This document shows positions 17,558-26,860 of a stretch of DNA of 64,000 nucleotides, piece by piece (position 1 is the stretch's first letter; every line of letters begins with the position of its first letter). Both the position numbers and the translations under genes were made by a program. The DNA lies in contig NZ_CP022685.1 of the NCBI RefSeq assembly GCF_002556545.1, forward strand, positions 8,658,001-8,722,000, read 5' to 3'. This DNA is from Streptomyces formicae (GTDB taxonomy: Bacteria; Actinomycetota; Actinomycetes; Streptomycetales; Streptomycetaceae). The notes under the pieces were generated by a model. The model searched no databases. It was not told where the DNA came from and was given only the letters and a program-made list of their open reading frames with translations.

Positions 17558-18309
17558 CGGACTTCGCAGGGCTCAAGGCCCTGGTCACCGGTGGCGCGTC
17601 CGGCATCGGCCGGGCCACCGCCGAGCTCCTCGCCGCGCGCGGCGCCCAGGTCGCCGTGCTCGACCTCGACCCGAGCGGCGTCGACAAGCCGCTGCGCGGG
17701 TACACCGCCGACGTCGCCGACGACACCTCCGTACGGGAGGCGGTCGCCGCCGCCACCGCCGACCTCGGCGGACTGGACGTCCTCGTCAACAACGCGGGCA
17801 TCGGCGCCCAGGGCACCGTCGAGGACAACGACGACGCCCAGTGGCACCGGGTCATCGACGTCAACGTCCTCGGCATCGTCCGCACCACCCGCGCCACCCT
17901 GCCTCACCTGCGCGCCTCGTCCAGCGCGGCGATCGTCAACACCTGCTCCATCGCCGCGACCGCGGGCCTGCCGCAGCGCGCCCTGTACTCGGCGTCCAAG
18001 GGCGCGGTGCTCTCGCTGACCCTGGCGATGGCCGCCGACCACGTACGCGAAGGGGTACGGGTCAACTGTGTGAACCCCGGCACCGTGGACACCCCGTGGG
18101 TCGGCCGTCTCCTGGACGCGGCCCCCGACCCCGCCGCCGAACGGGCCGCGCTCCAGGCCCGCCAGCCCACCGGGCGCCTGGTCTCCGCCGAGGAGGTCGC
18201 GGGCGCCATCGCCTACCTGGCGAGCCCCCTGTCCGGCGCCACCACCGGCACCGCCCTCGCCGTCGACGGCGGCATGCAGGGCCTGCGCCTGCGGACGGTG
18301 GACCGGTGA
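17554..18309 (+). CDS. SDR oxidoreductase, probable 2-keto-3-deoxy-L-fuconate dehydrogenase
   Basis: Predicted 251 residues, classical short-chain dehydrogenase: NAD(P)-binding TGGASGIG (residues 12-19), NNAG (about 82), catalytic Ser and YSASK (about 147-151). An Asp at the end of beta-2 (VLDLDPS) suggests NAD preference. Overlap by ATGA with the dehydratase and its place in the operon suggest oxidation of 2-keto-3-deoxy-L-fuconate to the 2,4-diketo compound, as in the Xanthomonas-type pathway; an L-fucose dehydrogenase role is the alternative. Confidence 0.88.
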   Translation: MTDFAGLKALVTGGASGIGRATAELLAARGAQVAVLDLDPSGVDKPLRGYTADVADDTSVREAVAAATADLGGLDVLVNNAGIGAQGTVEDNDDAQWHRVIDVNVLGIVRTTRATLPHLRASSSAAIVNTCSIAATAGLPQRALYSASKGAVLSLTLAMAADHVREGVRVNCVNPGTVDTPWVGRLLDAAPDPAAERAALQARQPTGRLVSAEEVAGAIAYLASPLSGATTGTALAVDGGMQGLRLRTVDR

Positions 18310-19313
18310 GCGGCCCGGCGCGGCGGCCCCTCGGCCCCGGCGGCGTCGAGGTGACCGAGCTGTCCTTCGGCGCCGCCGGCATCGGCAACCTCTACTCGCC
18401 GATCAGCGACGAGCAGGCGGCCACCGCCGTCGAGCACGCCTGGGACGCGGGCATCCGCTACTTCGACACCGCCCCGCACTACGGCCTCGGACTCTCCGAG
18501 CGCCGCATCGGGGAGGCGCTGAGCGGCCGCGACCGGGCCTCGTACACGATCTCGACGAAGGTGGGCAGGCTGCTCGAACCGGTCGGCGATGTCCACGGCG
18601 ACGACCTCGCGGACGGCGGCTTCGCGGTGCCGCGCACCCACCGCAGGGTCTGGGACTTCAGCGCGGACGGCATCCGCCGCTCCATCGAGTCCAGCCTGAC
18701 CCGCCTGCGCACCGACCGCGTCGACGTCGTCTTCCTCCACGACCCCGACCACCACGCCGAAGAGGCGTTCCGCGAGGGCTATCCGGCCCTGGAGAAGCTG
18801 CGCTCCGAGGGCGTCGTCGGCGCGATAGGCGCGGGCATGAACCAGGCCGAGATGCTCACGCGCTTCGTCCGCGACACGGACGTCGACGCGGTGCTGTGCG
18901 CGGGCCGCTACACGCTCCTGGACCAGCAGGCACTCACGGAACTGCTGCCCGCCGCGAGCGAGCGGGGCGCGTCCGTCGTCATCGGCGGCGTCTTCAACTC
19001 CGGTCTGCTCGCCGACCCGAAGCCGGGTGCGCGCTTCGACTACGTCGAGGCACCGGCCGAACTCCTGCGACGCGCCCGCGCCTTGCGGGCACTCGCCGAA
19101 CGGCACGGCACCACGCTGCGGGCCGCCGCGCTGGCCTTCCCGTTCGGCCATCCGGCCGTCGCCAGCGTCCTCGTCGGCATCCACGCGCCGGAGCAGGTCA
19201 CCGACGCCGCAGAACAGTTCACCGCCGACGTACCCGCGGAATTCTGGCGCGACGCGCGGGCGGAAGGGCTGCTCGCGGCCGATGTGCCCGTCCCGGGAGA
19301 GGACCGCCCGTGA
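18306..19313 (+). CDS. aldo/keto reductase, probable L-fucose dehydrogenase
   Basis: Predicted 335 residues from GTG 18306, overlapping the SDR stop. It has an AKR barrel with FDTAPHYGLGLSERRIGEAL (catalytic Asp and Tyr), a Lys in TKVGRLL and the His in VVFLHDPD (about residue 140). It resembles the D-threo-aldose/L-fucose 1-dehydrogenase group (EC 1.1.1.122) and would make L-fucono-lactone in the first oxidative step. The operon context supports this; the substrate is not proven. Confidence 0.85.
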   Translation: MSGPARRPLGPGGVEVTELSFGAAGIGNLYSPISDEQAATAVEHAWDAGIRYFDTAPHYGLGLSERRIGEALSGRDRASYTISTKVGRLLEPVGDVHGDDLADGGFAVPRTHRRVWDFSADGIRRSIESSLTRLRTDRVDVVFLHDPDHHAEEAFREGYPALEKLRSEGVVGAIGAGMNQAEMLTRFVRDTDVDAVLCAGRYTLLDQQALTELLPAASERGASVVIGGVFNSGLLADPKPGARFDYVEAPAELLRRARALRALAERHGTTLRAAALAFPFGHPAVASVLVGIHAPEQVTDAAEQFTADVPAEFWRDARAEGLLAADVPVPGEDRP

Positions 19314-19624
19314 GAGTCGCCCTGCACACCACCGTCCGCGCCGACCTGATCGAGGAGTACGAGGCCGCGCACCGCGAGGTGCCCGCCGAACTCGTCGCGG
19401 CGATCCGCGCCGCGGGCGCCACCTCCTGGACCATCTGGCGCAGCGGCACCGACCTCTTCCACGTCCTGGAGTGCGAGGACTACGCCCGCATGCTCGCCGA
19501 GCTGGAGAACCTGCCGGTCAACATCGCCTGGCAGGCCCGGATGGCCGAGCTGCTCGACGTCGTGCACGACTACTCCGCCGAGGGCTCCGAGGCCGGTCTT
19601 CCCGTCGTGTGGGAGCTGCCGTGA
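19310..19624 (+). CDS. L-rhamnose/L-fucose mutarotase family protein
   Basis: Predicted 104 residues from GTG 19310 (4-bp overlap), the usual length of RhaM-type mutarotases with a dimeric alpha/beta barrel. EYEAAHREVPAELVAAIRAAG and the later W-T-I-W-R-S-G strand match the family. It would speed interconversion of the alpha and beta anomers of the sugar before oxidation. Given the neighbours, L-fucose is the probable substrate. Confidence 0.85.
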   Translation: MRVALHTTVRADLIEEYEAAHREVPAELVAAIRAAGATSWTIWRSGTDLFHVLECEDYARMLAELENLPVNIAWQARMAELLDVVHDYSAEGSEAGLPVVWELP

Positions 19625-20466
19625 CCGACCTGGTGGACGCCCACCACCACGTGTGGGACCTCTCCGTACGCGACCAGGAGTGGATCACCGGCGAGGAGCT
19701 CGCACCCCTCCGGCGCACCTTCATCCTGGCCGACCTCGCCCCCGAGGCACGCGCGGCGGGCGTCACCGCCACGGTCCTCGTCCAGACGGTCACCGTGCCC
19801 GAGGAGACACCCGAGTTCCTCGCGCTCGCGCACGACAGCGACCTCGTCGCGGGCGTCGTCGGCTGGACCGACCTCACCCGCCCGGATGTCGCCGACACCC
19901 TGGCAGCGCTCCGTGAACTCCCCGGCGGGCAGCACCTGGTGGGCATCCGCCACCAGGTCCAGGGCGAGCCCGACCCCGAGTGGCTGCTGCGCCCGGACGT
20001 CCGCAGGGGCCTCGCCGCCGTCGCCGGCGCCGGTCTCGCCTACGACCTCGTGGTCCTGCCCCACCAGCTCCCCGCCTGCGCCAAGGCGGCGGCGGACCTC
20101 CCCGAACTCACCTTCGTCCTCGACCACCTGGGCAAGCCGCCCATCGCCGCGAGGGCTCTTGAACCCTGGGCCTCGGCGCTTCGCACGCTCGCCGCGCGCC
20201 CCAACACGGTGGGCAAACTGTCCGGTCTGGTGACCGAGGCGGACCACAAGGCGTGGACGGTGGACGGCCTGCGGCCCTACGCGGAGACCGCCCTGGACGC
20301 CTTCGGGCCCGGGCGTCTGATGTTCGGCTCCGACTGGCCGGTCAGTACGCTCGCCGCGTCGTACGGCGAAGTCCTGGACGTGGCACGGCAGTTGACGCGC
20401 TCACTGAACACGGCTGAGCTCGCGGAGGTGTTCGGCGGGACGGCGCGCCGCGTCTACCGCTGCTGA
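19621..20466 (+). CDS. amidohydrolase-2 family protein, probable L-fuconolactonase
   Basis: Predicted 281 residues from GTG 19621, overlapping the mutarotase by 4 bp. It has TIM-barrel metal-hydrolase features: DAHHHVWD at residues 6-13, FVLDHLGKPPI in the middle and RLMFGSDWPVS (about 240-250) near the end. COG3618 members of this kind hydrolyse sugar lactones, here L-fucono-1,4- or 1,5-lactone to L-fuconate. The 3' end overlaps the convergent membrane-protein gene by 13 bp, and no terminator is visible between them. Confidence 0.87.
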   Translation: MTDLVDAHHHVWDLSVRDQEWITGEELAPLRRTFILADLAPEARAAGVTATVLVQTVTVPEETPEFLALAHDSDLVAGVVGWTDLTRPDVADTLAALRELPGGQHLVGIRHQVQGEPDPEWLLRPDVRRGLAAVAGAGLAYDLVVLPHQLPACAKAAADLPELTFVLDHLGKPPIAARALEPWASALRTLAARPNTVGKLSGLVTEADHKAWTVDGLRPYAETALDAFGPGRLMFGSDWPVSTLAASYGEVLDVARQLTRSLNTAELAEVFGGTARRVYRC

Positions 20467-21881
20467 TCCCGCGTGGCGAGCTTCGTCGGCGCCAGATAAT
20501 CACGCACGTACGTCCGCTCCCAGTGCGCGCCCGTCTCGCGCAGCTCGCGCCAGGTCGTGTAGCGGTAGCGGTAGAGCCGTGCGCGGACGTGCGTGGGCGG
20601 CGCCTCGGGCGGGAACGGGCTGGCGTGCAGCAGCCTCAGGGTGTCCCGGTCACCGTCCAGGAGGGCTTCCACCAGCGGCCCGAACCACGACCTGGCGTAC
20701 GCGGGGGAGAGCGCGGCGAACCACATCATCCAGTCGAGCCGCAGGTGGTACGGCGCGAACTGGCGCGGCCACCGTCGTACGTCGCCCGGCTTGCCCTTGA
20801 ACTCGTAGGCACGCCAGTCGGAGTCCTCGCGCGGCACCGGATCGTTCGTTCCCTCGATGACGATCTCCTGGCGCACCCGGCTGACGCTGCCGAACGCGCC
20901 GTAGGAGTTGACCAGGTGCAGCGGGTCGAAGGAGGTGTTCATCACCTGCCGCCGGGACAGCAGATTGCGCACCGGGCGGTAACTCAGCGCCAGGAGCACC
21001 ACGGTGACGGCGCCGACCACCACTTCGTACCAGAGCGGAGCGGGCGCGAACGAGCGCGGGGTGTGCCAGGCGGAGAGGTCGAGGGCGGAGAGCGCCAGGA
21101 CGATGGTGAGCCAGTTCAGCCAGGAGAAGTTGCCGGAGAGCACCAGCCACAGCTGGGTCGCGATCATCAGACAGGCCGCGCCCGTCGCCACCGGCTGCGG
21201 GGTGAAGAGGAGGACGGGTACGGCGAGTTGGGTGACGTGGTTGGCGGCGACCTCGATCCGGTGCGCGGGCCGCGGGAGCTGGTGGAAGAACCGGCTCAGC
21301 GGCCCGGGCATCGGCTGTGTCTCGTGGTGGAAGTAGAGACAGGTGAGCCTGCGCCAGCACGCGTCGCCGCGCATCTTGATCAGACCGGCGCCGAACTCCA
21401 CGCGGAAGAGCACCCAGCGCAGCAGGAAGAGGACGAGGACGGGCGGCGCGACCTCGTCGTTGCCGAGGAGGACCGCGAGGAAGCCGACTTCCAGGAGCAG
21501 GGACTCCCAGCCGAAGCCGTACCAGGTCTGCCCCACGTTCACGACGGAGAGGTAGAGCGCCCAGGGGATCAGCCAGAGCACCATGGCGCCCCACAGGGGC
21601 AGTTGGCCGTCCGCGCCCGCGAGCAGCGCCGCCGCGACCGCGCAGCCCGCCCAGGCGCAGAGGGCGAAGAACCGGTCCGAGTAGTGCAGCTGGAACAGGC
21701 TCGGCGCCCGCCGGAACGGTACGCGCGCGACGTACCGCGGCACCGGCAGCATCCCGCGCTCCCCGATGAGCGGCCGGAACTGCAGGGCCGTCCCGAGGAA
21801 CGCCACGAGGTACACCGCGGCGAGAGCCCGCTGGAAGATCAGCCTGCTCAGGTCGTACGCGTCCGCCGTGAACCACTCCAC
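20454..21881 (-). CDS. lipase maturation factor (LMF1)-like membrane protein
   Basis: Predicted 475 residues starting at GTG 21881 (MEWFTADAYDLSRLIFQRALA); the start is set by family length because the ribosome site is poor (GGAG only two bases away). Eight or so membrane helices are followed by a soluble C-terminal domain from about residue 300 (MNTSFDPLHLVNSYGAFGSVSR...), both typical of the LMF1/DUF1222 family. Vertebrate LMF1 folds lipases in the ER; the bacterial role is unknown. It is divergent from the DUF6777 lipoprotein gene with 122 bp between them. Confidence 0.85.
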   Translation of the reverse strand: MEWFTADAYDLSRLIFQRALAAVYLVAFLGTALQFRPLIGERGMLPVPRYVARVPFRRAPSLFQLHYSDRFFALCAWAGCAVAAALLAGADGQLPLWGAMVLWLIPWALYLSVVNVGQTWYGFGWESLLLEVGFLAVLLGNDEVAPPVLVLFLLRWVLFRVEFGAGLIKMRGDACWRRLTCLYFHHETQPMPGPLSRFFHQLPRPAHRIEVAANHVTQLAVPVLLFTPQPVATGAACLMIATQLWLVLSGNFSWLNWLTIVLALSALDLSAWHTPRSFAPAPLWYEVVVGAVTVVLLALSYRPVRNLLSRRQVMNTSFDPLHLVNSYGAFGSVSRVRQEIVIEGTNDPVPREDSDWRAYEFKGKPGDVRRWPRQFAPYHLRLDWMMWFAALSPAYARSWFGPLVEALLDGDRDTLRLLHASPFPPEAPPTHVRARLYRYRYTTWRELRETGAHWERTYVRDYLAPTKLATRDQQR

Positions 21882-22003
21882 GTCTCCATTGTGACGCTGG
21901 GTGAGGCATCCGGTGCGGCGGCGGGCAGGACGTCGCGGGTCGCGCCGGGCGGGACCTCCCGGCTTGCGGCGTGATCGGAACCCTTGCAGACAATGAGGGA
22001 CAT

Positions 22004-23212
22004 ATGCCTCGGCAACGGCGGGAGAACCCGGTGCGCGTCCCCACCAGGACCTACGCGATGACCCTCGCGATATCCACGGCCCTCGCGGTCGCGGGCCTCG
22101 CGGGCTGCGCCGGTGACGGCGACAAGAAGGCCGCGGACGGGGAGCGTGAGCTGTTCCTGCAGCCCGTCGCCGCACAGGGCCCCGATCCGTTCACCGACTC
22201 CACCGCGAAGAGCACCGCGACGCCGCCGCCCGTCACCCGTTCGCCGCAGCCCTCGCCCACCGGCTCCGCCACCCCGCAGGGCACCCGCACCATCGCGGGC
22301 GGCACCCCCGGCCTGTACGGCGGCACCCACGCCGTCGGCAGTTGCGACGTCGATCAGCAGATCCGCTTCCTCACCGCCGACCGGGCCAAGGCCCGCGCCT
22401 TCGCCGAGGCGTCCGGGATCGAGGCGGGCGCGATCCCCGGCTTCCTGCGCGGGCTCACGCCCGTCGTGCTGCGGGCCGACACCCGGGTCACCAACCACGG
22501 CTTCCGCGACGGCTCGGCGACCGGCTTCCAGTCCGTGCTCCAGTCGGGCACGGCCGTGCTCGTCGACGAACGGGGCCTGCCTCGGGTGCGCTGCGCGTGC
22601 GGCAACCCGCTGAAGCCGCCGGTCGCGTTCCAGGGCGCGCCCCACCACAACGGCGGGCCGTGGAGCGGCTACCGGCCCACCCAGGTCGTCGTGGTGACCC
22701 CGGCGCCCCGGCCGATCACCAACATCACCATCGTCAACATCGTCAACAACACCTGGATCGAGCGGAAGATCGGTGACGAGGACGCCGACGAGGACCGCAG
22801 GGCGAAGCCGCCCGTGAGCCCGACGCCGACCCCGAAGGACTCGGGCGGCGACCAGGACGGGCGCCGGGACCAGGACGGGCACCGGGACGGGGACGGCGAC
22901 CAGGACACGCCCGACGAGAACGTCGTGCCCAACGACCCGGGCCGCACCGACTCCACGGACCCCACGGACTCCACGGACCCCACGGACCCCGGCTCCTCGT
23001 CGGCCGACTGCCCCACGCCCTCCGCGGTGACCGGCACTCCGACGGAGCCCGCGTCGCCGCTGCCGCCCGGCTGCCCCTCGCCGACGACGCCGACCGACGT
23101 GCCGCCGCAGTCGCAGGAGCCGGAGGAGCCCGACGACGGCCTCGTGCCCGACGACCCGTACCTGTCCGAGAACCCCCTCGACGACAGCGATCCGGGCACC
23201 TTCGCGAGCTGA
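22004..23212 (+). CDS. DUF6777-type secreted lipoprotein with Pro/Asp-rich tail
   Basis: Predicted 402 residues from ATG 22004, preceded by TGAGGGA. The signal peptide ends in lipobox LAGC (about residue 35). A Thr/Pro linker leads to a conserved domain (about 95-245: GTPGLYGGTHAVGSCDVDQQ ... PRVRCACGNPL ... GYRPTQVVVVTP) that I recognise as a Streptomyces family of unknown function (DUF6777). The remaining 150 residues are low-complexity, rich in Asp, Pro, Thr and Gly, with DQDG and TDSTDP repeats, and probably span the cell wall. Function unknown. Confidence 0.82.
   Translation: MPRQRRENPVRVPTRTYAMTLAISTALAVAGLAGCAGDGDKKAADGERELFLQPVAAQGPDPFTDSTAKSTATPPPVTRSPQPSPTGSATPQGTRTIAGGTPGLYGGTHAVGSCDVDQQIRFLTADRAKARAFAEASGIEAGAIPGFLRGLTPVVLRADTRVTNHGFRDGSATGFQSVLQSGTAVLVDERGLPRVRCACGNPLKPPVAFQGAPHHNGGPWSGYRPTQVVVVTPAPRPITNITIVNIVNNTWIERKIGDEDADEDRRAKPPVSPTPTPKDSGGDQDGRRDQDGHRDGDGDQDTPDENVVPNDPGRTDSTDPTDSTDPTDPGSSSADCPTPSAVTGTPTEPASPLPPGCPSPTTPTDVPPQSQEPEEPDDGLVPDDPYLSENPLDDSDPGTFAS
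22949..22984 (+). repeat. 18-bp tandem repeat in the DUF6777 gene
   Basis: GACTCCACGGACCCCACG occurs twice in tandem and encodes the D-S-T-D-P-T repeat; a further partial unit follows. It keeps the reading frame, so copy-number change would only lengthen the tail. Confidence 0.75.
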
Positions 23213-23634
23213 CCGGAGGCCGGGGCGATGGCCGGAGTGGGGCGGGCGCGACGCGCGGGAACCAGTCAACGGGTCAGGAGCCGGGGCATGCCGATCGCGC
23301 CATTCGTGCACCCGGCCCTGGTGTCACAGAGGTCCCTGCCGCCCCTGCCGTCGTTTCCCCCGCGCCCCTGACGCCTTCTGAAAGAGCGTTGATTTCACTC
23401 AACAGGCAAATACGCATGAGTTTTCGACGGATGCGGAGCGGTGAAATCCGATTTCCCGCCACATGGCGCATTCACGACGGTAATAAGATGGCATTGAGTC
23501 AAATAGCGCTGGTAGTTGATTTTCAGATATGGCAGAGTCTTCGGACGGGTGGTCGGTCAAGCCGAAGGAATCGATCCAGCTGTTCGATCGAGCGCTCAAG
23601 GATCAGCCGTCAGGCGCGGGGGAGAAGTCGGCTC
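23213..23634 (+). promoter_or_regulatory. AT-richer upstream region of the LAL regulator
   Basis: 422 bp without a supported gene. From 23385 on it is clearly less GC-rich than its surroundings. It holds GTTGATTT at 23388 and again at 23515, the inverted repeat GTTGA-N6-TCAAC (23388-23403) and the palindrome TTGAGTCAA (23494-23502). These look like regulator sites or promoter parts, but I cannot assign a factor. The frame stays open upstream of the chosen ATG, so a longer N-terminus is not excluded. Confidence 0.4.
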
Positions 23635-26502
23635 ATGGACTTGGTGGAACGTGGTGAAGAATTCTCGATCATGCAAAAAATGCTCGCCTCCTGTGAGGCC
23701 GGGCACGGCGGAGTCCTTCTGGTGAGTGGCGCGGTGGCCAGCGGCAAGACCGCCCTTCTGCGCGCCTTCGGAGAGCGGGCGACCGCCGCCGGTGCACTGT
23801 ATCTGCAGGCCACAGCCTCAGCAGCGGAGAGCGATCTGCCCCTAGGGGTGATGGGGCAGCTGTTGCTCGGCGGTGATCCGCTCGGCGCGGACGCCGGGCG
23901 TGCCGCCCGGATCGTGGACCTGATGGCGGAGCCGGGTCCTTCGGGGCGTGCGCGGGGGGTACGTCAGGGCGTACCGATGGGTGAGATTCCCGAGCTCTGC
24001 TCGATTGTCCTCGAAATGGCCAGGGAAAGGCCCGTGCTGCTCAGCATCGATGATGTCCATCATGCCGACAGCGAGTCCCTTGAATGCCTCCTCTACCTGG
24101 CCCGCAGGCTGGATGTGAGTCGTATTCTGGTCGTCCTGGGAGAAAACAACGGCTTCCTGGCCGGTAATCCGCGATTGCGGGTCGATTTACTGCGCCTGCC
24201 GGGGTGCCGGAATATCCGCCTCGGCCCGCTCCAGCGGCACGGGGTCGCGGAAATGATCTCTGGATTCGGCGGCCCGGGGTGGCGGACGCGCAAGCTCGTC
24301 TCGGACGTCCACCGCATCGGGGGCGGCAGCCCCTTGCTGACGCGTGCGTTGATCGAGGACCACCGGGCCACCGTCGCAGGGAGCGGGACCTCCGCGGACC
24401 TGGTGCCCGGCGAGTCCTTCGTGCAGGCCGTCGCCACCGGCCTGTACCGCAGCGATCCGGCCACCCGGCGTACCGCCTGGGCCCTGGCCGTCGCGGGACC
24501 CGAGGTGACGCTCGCCGAACTCGGGGAGGCGCTCGCCAGCAGCCGGGAGTCCCTGCACCGCAGTCTGCGCGCGTTGAACGAGGCGGGGCTGCTCGACGCG
24601 GGCTGGTTCCGGCACGAGGCGGGGCGCGCCGCGGTGCTCAGAAGCATCGAGCCCGCCGACCGCGCCCGCCTGGAGGCCAGGGTCGCCCGGGTGCTGCACG
24701 AGCACGGCGCGGCCGCGACCGTGGTGGTCCAGCACCTGATCGCGGCCGAGACCGTCGAGGCCCCCTGGGCGCTGCGCACGCTCATCGAGGCCGCCGAGCG
24801 GGCCCTCGCCGACGACGAGGTCGAACTCGCCCTCACCTGCCTGCGGGTCGCCCGCGACACCTGCTCCGACCCTCGGCAGGCCCTGGAGATACGGGCCGCG
24901 CTGACCAGGGCGGGCTGGCGGGTCAATCCGGCCACCGTCGACCAGCACCTGCCCGAGCTCGGCGCGGCCGCCCTCGAAGGCCGGCTCGGCGCCCGTGACA
25001 CCGGTGAACTCGTCGGCCACCTCCTGTGGTTCGGCCGCTTCGACCGGGCCCTCGACGTTCTCAGTGCGTCCGAGAGGCACGGCGTGGTGGCGTGCGGAAG
25101 GACCGCTCCCGGCGGACCGCGCGGGCACGACTGCCCGCGCGGCTGGCTGACGTACGCCTATCCGGGAATGCCCGCCTCCGCGCGGGCCTGCTTCGGTCCG
25201 ACTCCGGAACACGCCCAGGCGGCCGAGCACGCGCCGGGCCTCGCGCGCAGCCCCCACCAGCGCGCGGCGAGCCTGATGAAGGCGGTGCTCGACGGCGCGG
25301 GCGACGACGTGGTGGTCAGGGCCGAGCAGATCCTGCAGAGCACCCGCCTCGACGACCGCACGCTGACCGCGCTCCTGGTCGCGCTGCACGCCCTGGTGCT
25401 CGCCGACCGCCTGGACGCGGCGGCGTTCTGGTGCGAGACGCTGTTCAACGAGGCCGCCGAGCGGCGCGCCCCGATGTGGCAGGCGCTCCTGGCATCGGCC
25501 AAGGCGCGCGTCGAACTGCGGGCCGGCGCGCTCCTCGCCGCGGACGCGTCGGCGCGTTCGGCGCTCGCCCTGGTGCCCGCCGAGGGCTGGGGCGTGGCCG
25601 TCGCCTCGCCCATCGCCACGGCCGTGTTCACCAGGACCGCCCTCGGCAGGATCGACGAGGCCGCCGCCCAGCTCGGCGTTCCGGTGCCCGATGCGGCCTT
25701 CCAGACCCCCGACGGGCTGCTCTACCTGCGGGCCCGCGGCCACTACTACCTCGCGGCAGGTCGCCCCTACGCCGCGCTCGACGACTTCCTCACCTGTGGG
25801 GACCTGATGACCCGGTGGGAGTTCGACCTGCCCGCGCTGGTGCCATGGCGCACCGACGCGGCACAGGCCCACCTCCGGCTCGGGGACGCGGCCCGTGCCC
25901 GGGCCCTCGCGGAGGAGCAACTGGCCCTCGTCGGGCCCGGCGGCAGCGCGGCGCGGGCCGTGTCGCTGCGGGTGCTCGCCAGCACGCTGGTCGCGGGGCG
26001 CCGCGTCGGGCTGCTCGGTGAGGCCGTCGAGATCCTCACAGAGCGCGGCCACCGGCTCGATCTGGCGCGCGCGACCGATGAGTTGGCAAGGGCGCAGCGC
26101 GAGCTCGGGAAGGTGGGGCAGGCGCGGAGCCTGGCCCGCAAGGCACAGCAACTGGCGGGGGAGTGCGGCATTCCGGTGCCCGGCGTCCCGCCGAAGGAGG
26201 GAGCGGGCACCCTGGCCGCCGAACGCCCCTGGCCCCCGGGCCCCCGACGCAACCCCGTCGAGCTCAGCAATGCCGAACTGCGTGTGGCCACGCTCGCCGT
26301 CCGTGGCTACACCAACCGGCAGATCGCCGACAAGCTCTGCATCACCGTCAGTACCGTCGAACAGCACCTGACCCGGGCGTACCGGAAGCTGGACGTCCAG
26401 CGCCGCGCGGACCTGGCCGCCAAGCTCAGTCCCCACACCGGCCCCGGCGGTCGCGAAGGTCCCGCGAGCCACGACGACTGCGACCGGCTGCACGTGGTCT
26501 AG
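23635..26502 (+). CDS. LAL-type LuxR transcriptional regulator with TTA codon
   Basis: Predicted 955 residues from ATG 23635, preceded by GGGGGAGA; the sequence then begins MDLVERGEEF, typical of this family. The N-terminal ATPase has Walker A GAVASGKTALL (about residues 31-41) and Walker B LLSIDDVHHAD (about 139-149). A long helical middle region is followed by a LuxR HTH at the C-terminus (about 885-945: LSNAELRVATLAVRGYTNRQIADKLCITVSTVEQHL). Such large regulators usually activate antibiotic clusters. Codon 24187-24189 is TTA (Leu in VDLLRLPG), so translation should need the bldA tRNA and occur late in growth. Next genes are DAHP synthase and a StrR-like regulator. Confidence 0.93.
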   Translation: MDLVERGEEFSIMQKMLASCEAGHGGVLLVSGAVASGKTALLRAFGERATAAGALYLQATASAAESDLPLGVMGQLLLGGDPLGADAGRAARIVDLMAEPGPSGRARGVRQGVPMGEIPELCSIVLEMARERPVLLSIDDVHHADSESLECLLYLARRLDVSRILVVLGENNGFLAGNPRLRVDLLRLPGCRNIRLGPLQRHGVAEMISGFGGPGWRTRKLVSDVHRIGGGSPLLTRALIEDHRATVAGSGTSADLVPGESFVQAVATGLYRSDPATRRTAWALAVAGPEVTLAELGEALASSRESLHRSLRALNEAGLLDAGWFRHEAGRAAVLRSIEPADRARLEARVARVLHEHGAAATVVVQHLIAAETVEAPWALRTLIEAAERALADDEVELALTCLRVARDTCSDPRQALEIRAALTRAGWRVNPATVDQHLPELGAAALEGRLGARDTGELVGHLLWFGRFDRALDVLSASERHGVVACGRTAPGGPRGHDCPRGWLTYAYPGMPASARACFGPTPEHAQAAEHAPGLARSPHQRAASLMKAVLDGAGDDVVVRAEQILQSTRLDDRTLTALLVALHALVLADRLDAAAFWCETLFNEAAERRAPMWQALLASAKARVELRAGALLAADASARSALALVPAEGWGVAVASPIATAVFTRTALGRIDEAAAQLGVPVPDAAFQTPDGLLYLRARGHYYLAAGRPYAALDDFLTCGDLMTRWEFDLPALVPWRTDAAQAHLRLGDAARARALAEEQLALVGPGGSAARAVSLRVLASTLVAGRRVGLLGEAVEILTERGHRLDLARATDELARAQRELGKVGQARSLARKAQQLAGECGIPVPGVPPKEGAGTLAAERPWPPGPRRNPVELSNAELRVATLAVRGYTNRQIADKLCITVSTVEQHLTRAYRKLDVQRRADLAAKLSPHTGPGGREGPASHDDCDRLHVV

Positions 26503-26860
26503 GAGGTCGGTCATCCGGGTGCCCCTCCCGTCCGTGTGTCAGCGTGCCGTGCCCGTGCGTCCAGGTGTCAGTACCGTCGACGGTTCCGTTTCTACGCGGC
26601 GGCCGGTCACAACGCGGTCCGAAGATCTGTGATCATCACAGCCCGGAGCCAGAAACTCCGTTCCGCCCGAGCGATATTGCGCAGTTGGACAATGTCGTGG
26701 CACGTCGTTGAGGAAAATCTCGGGCACTCCTACCGTGGTCGCTCAATGGATTGCGCTCCGTCCTGGGGATTCCCCGCCCCGCGAGTTCCTGGAATACCGG
26801 GAATCGCGGAAATCCCGGCGAGAGCAGAGCATTCCCTTTCGCGATCTCGGGAGGAACCCC
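26503..26860 (+). promoter_or_regulatory. DAHP synthase upstream region with two palindromes
   Basis: 358 bp without a supported gene. It contains the perfect palindrome ACCGTCGACGGT (26573-26584) and the inverted repeat CTGTGATCATCACAG (26627-26641). The region from 26640 on is less GC-rich than average. Neither site matches the published StrR operator layout, so the cognate regulator is unknown. Confidence 0.45.
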
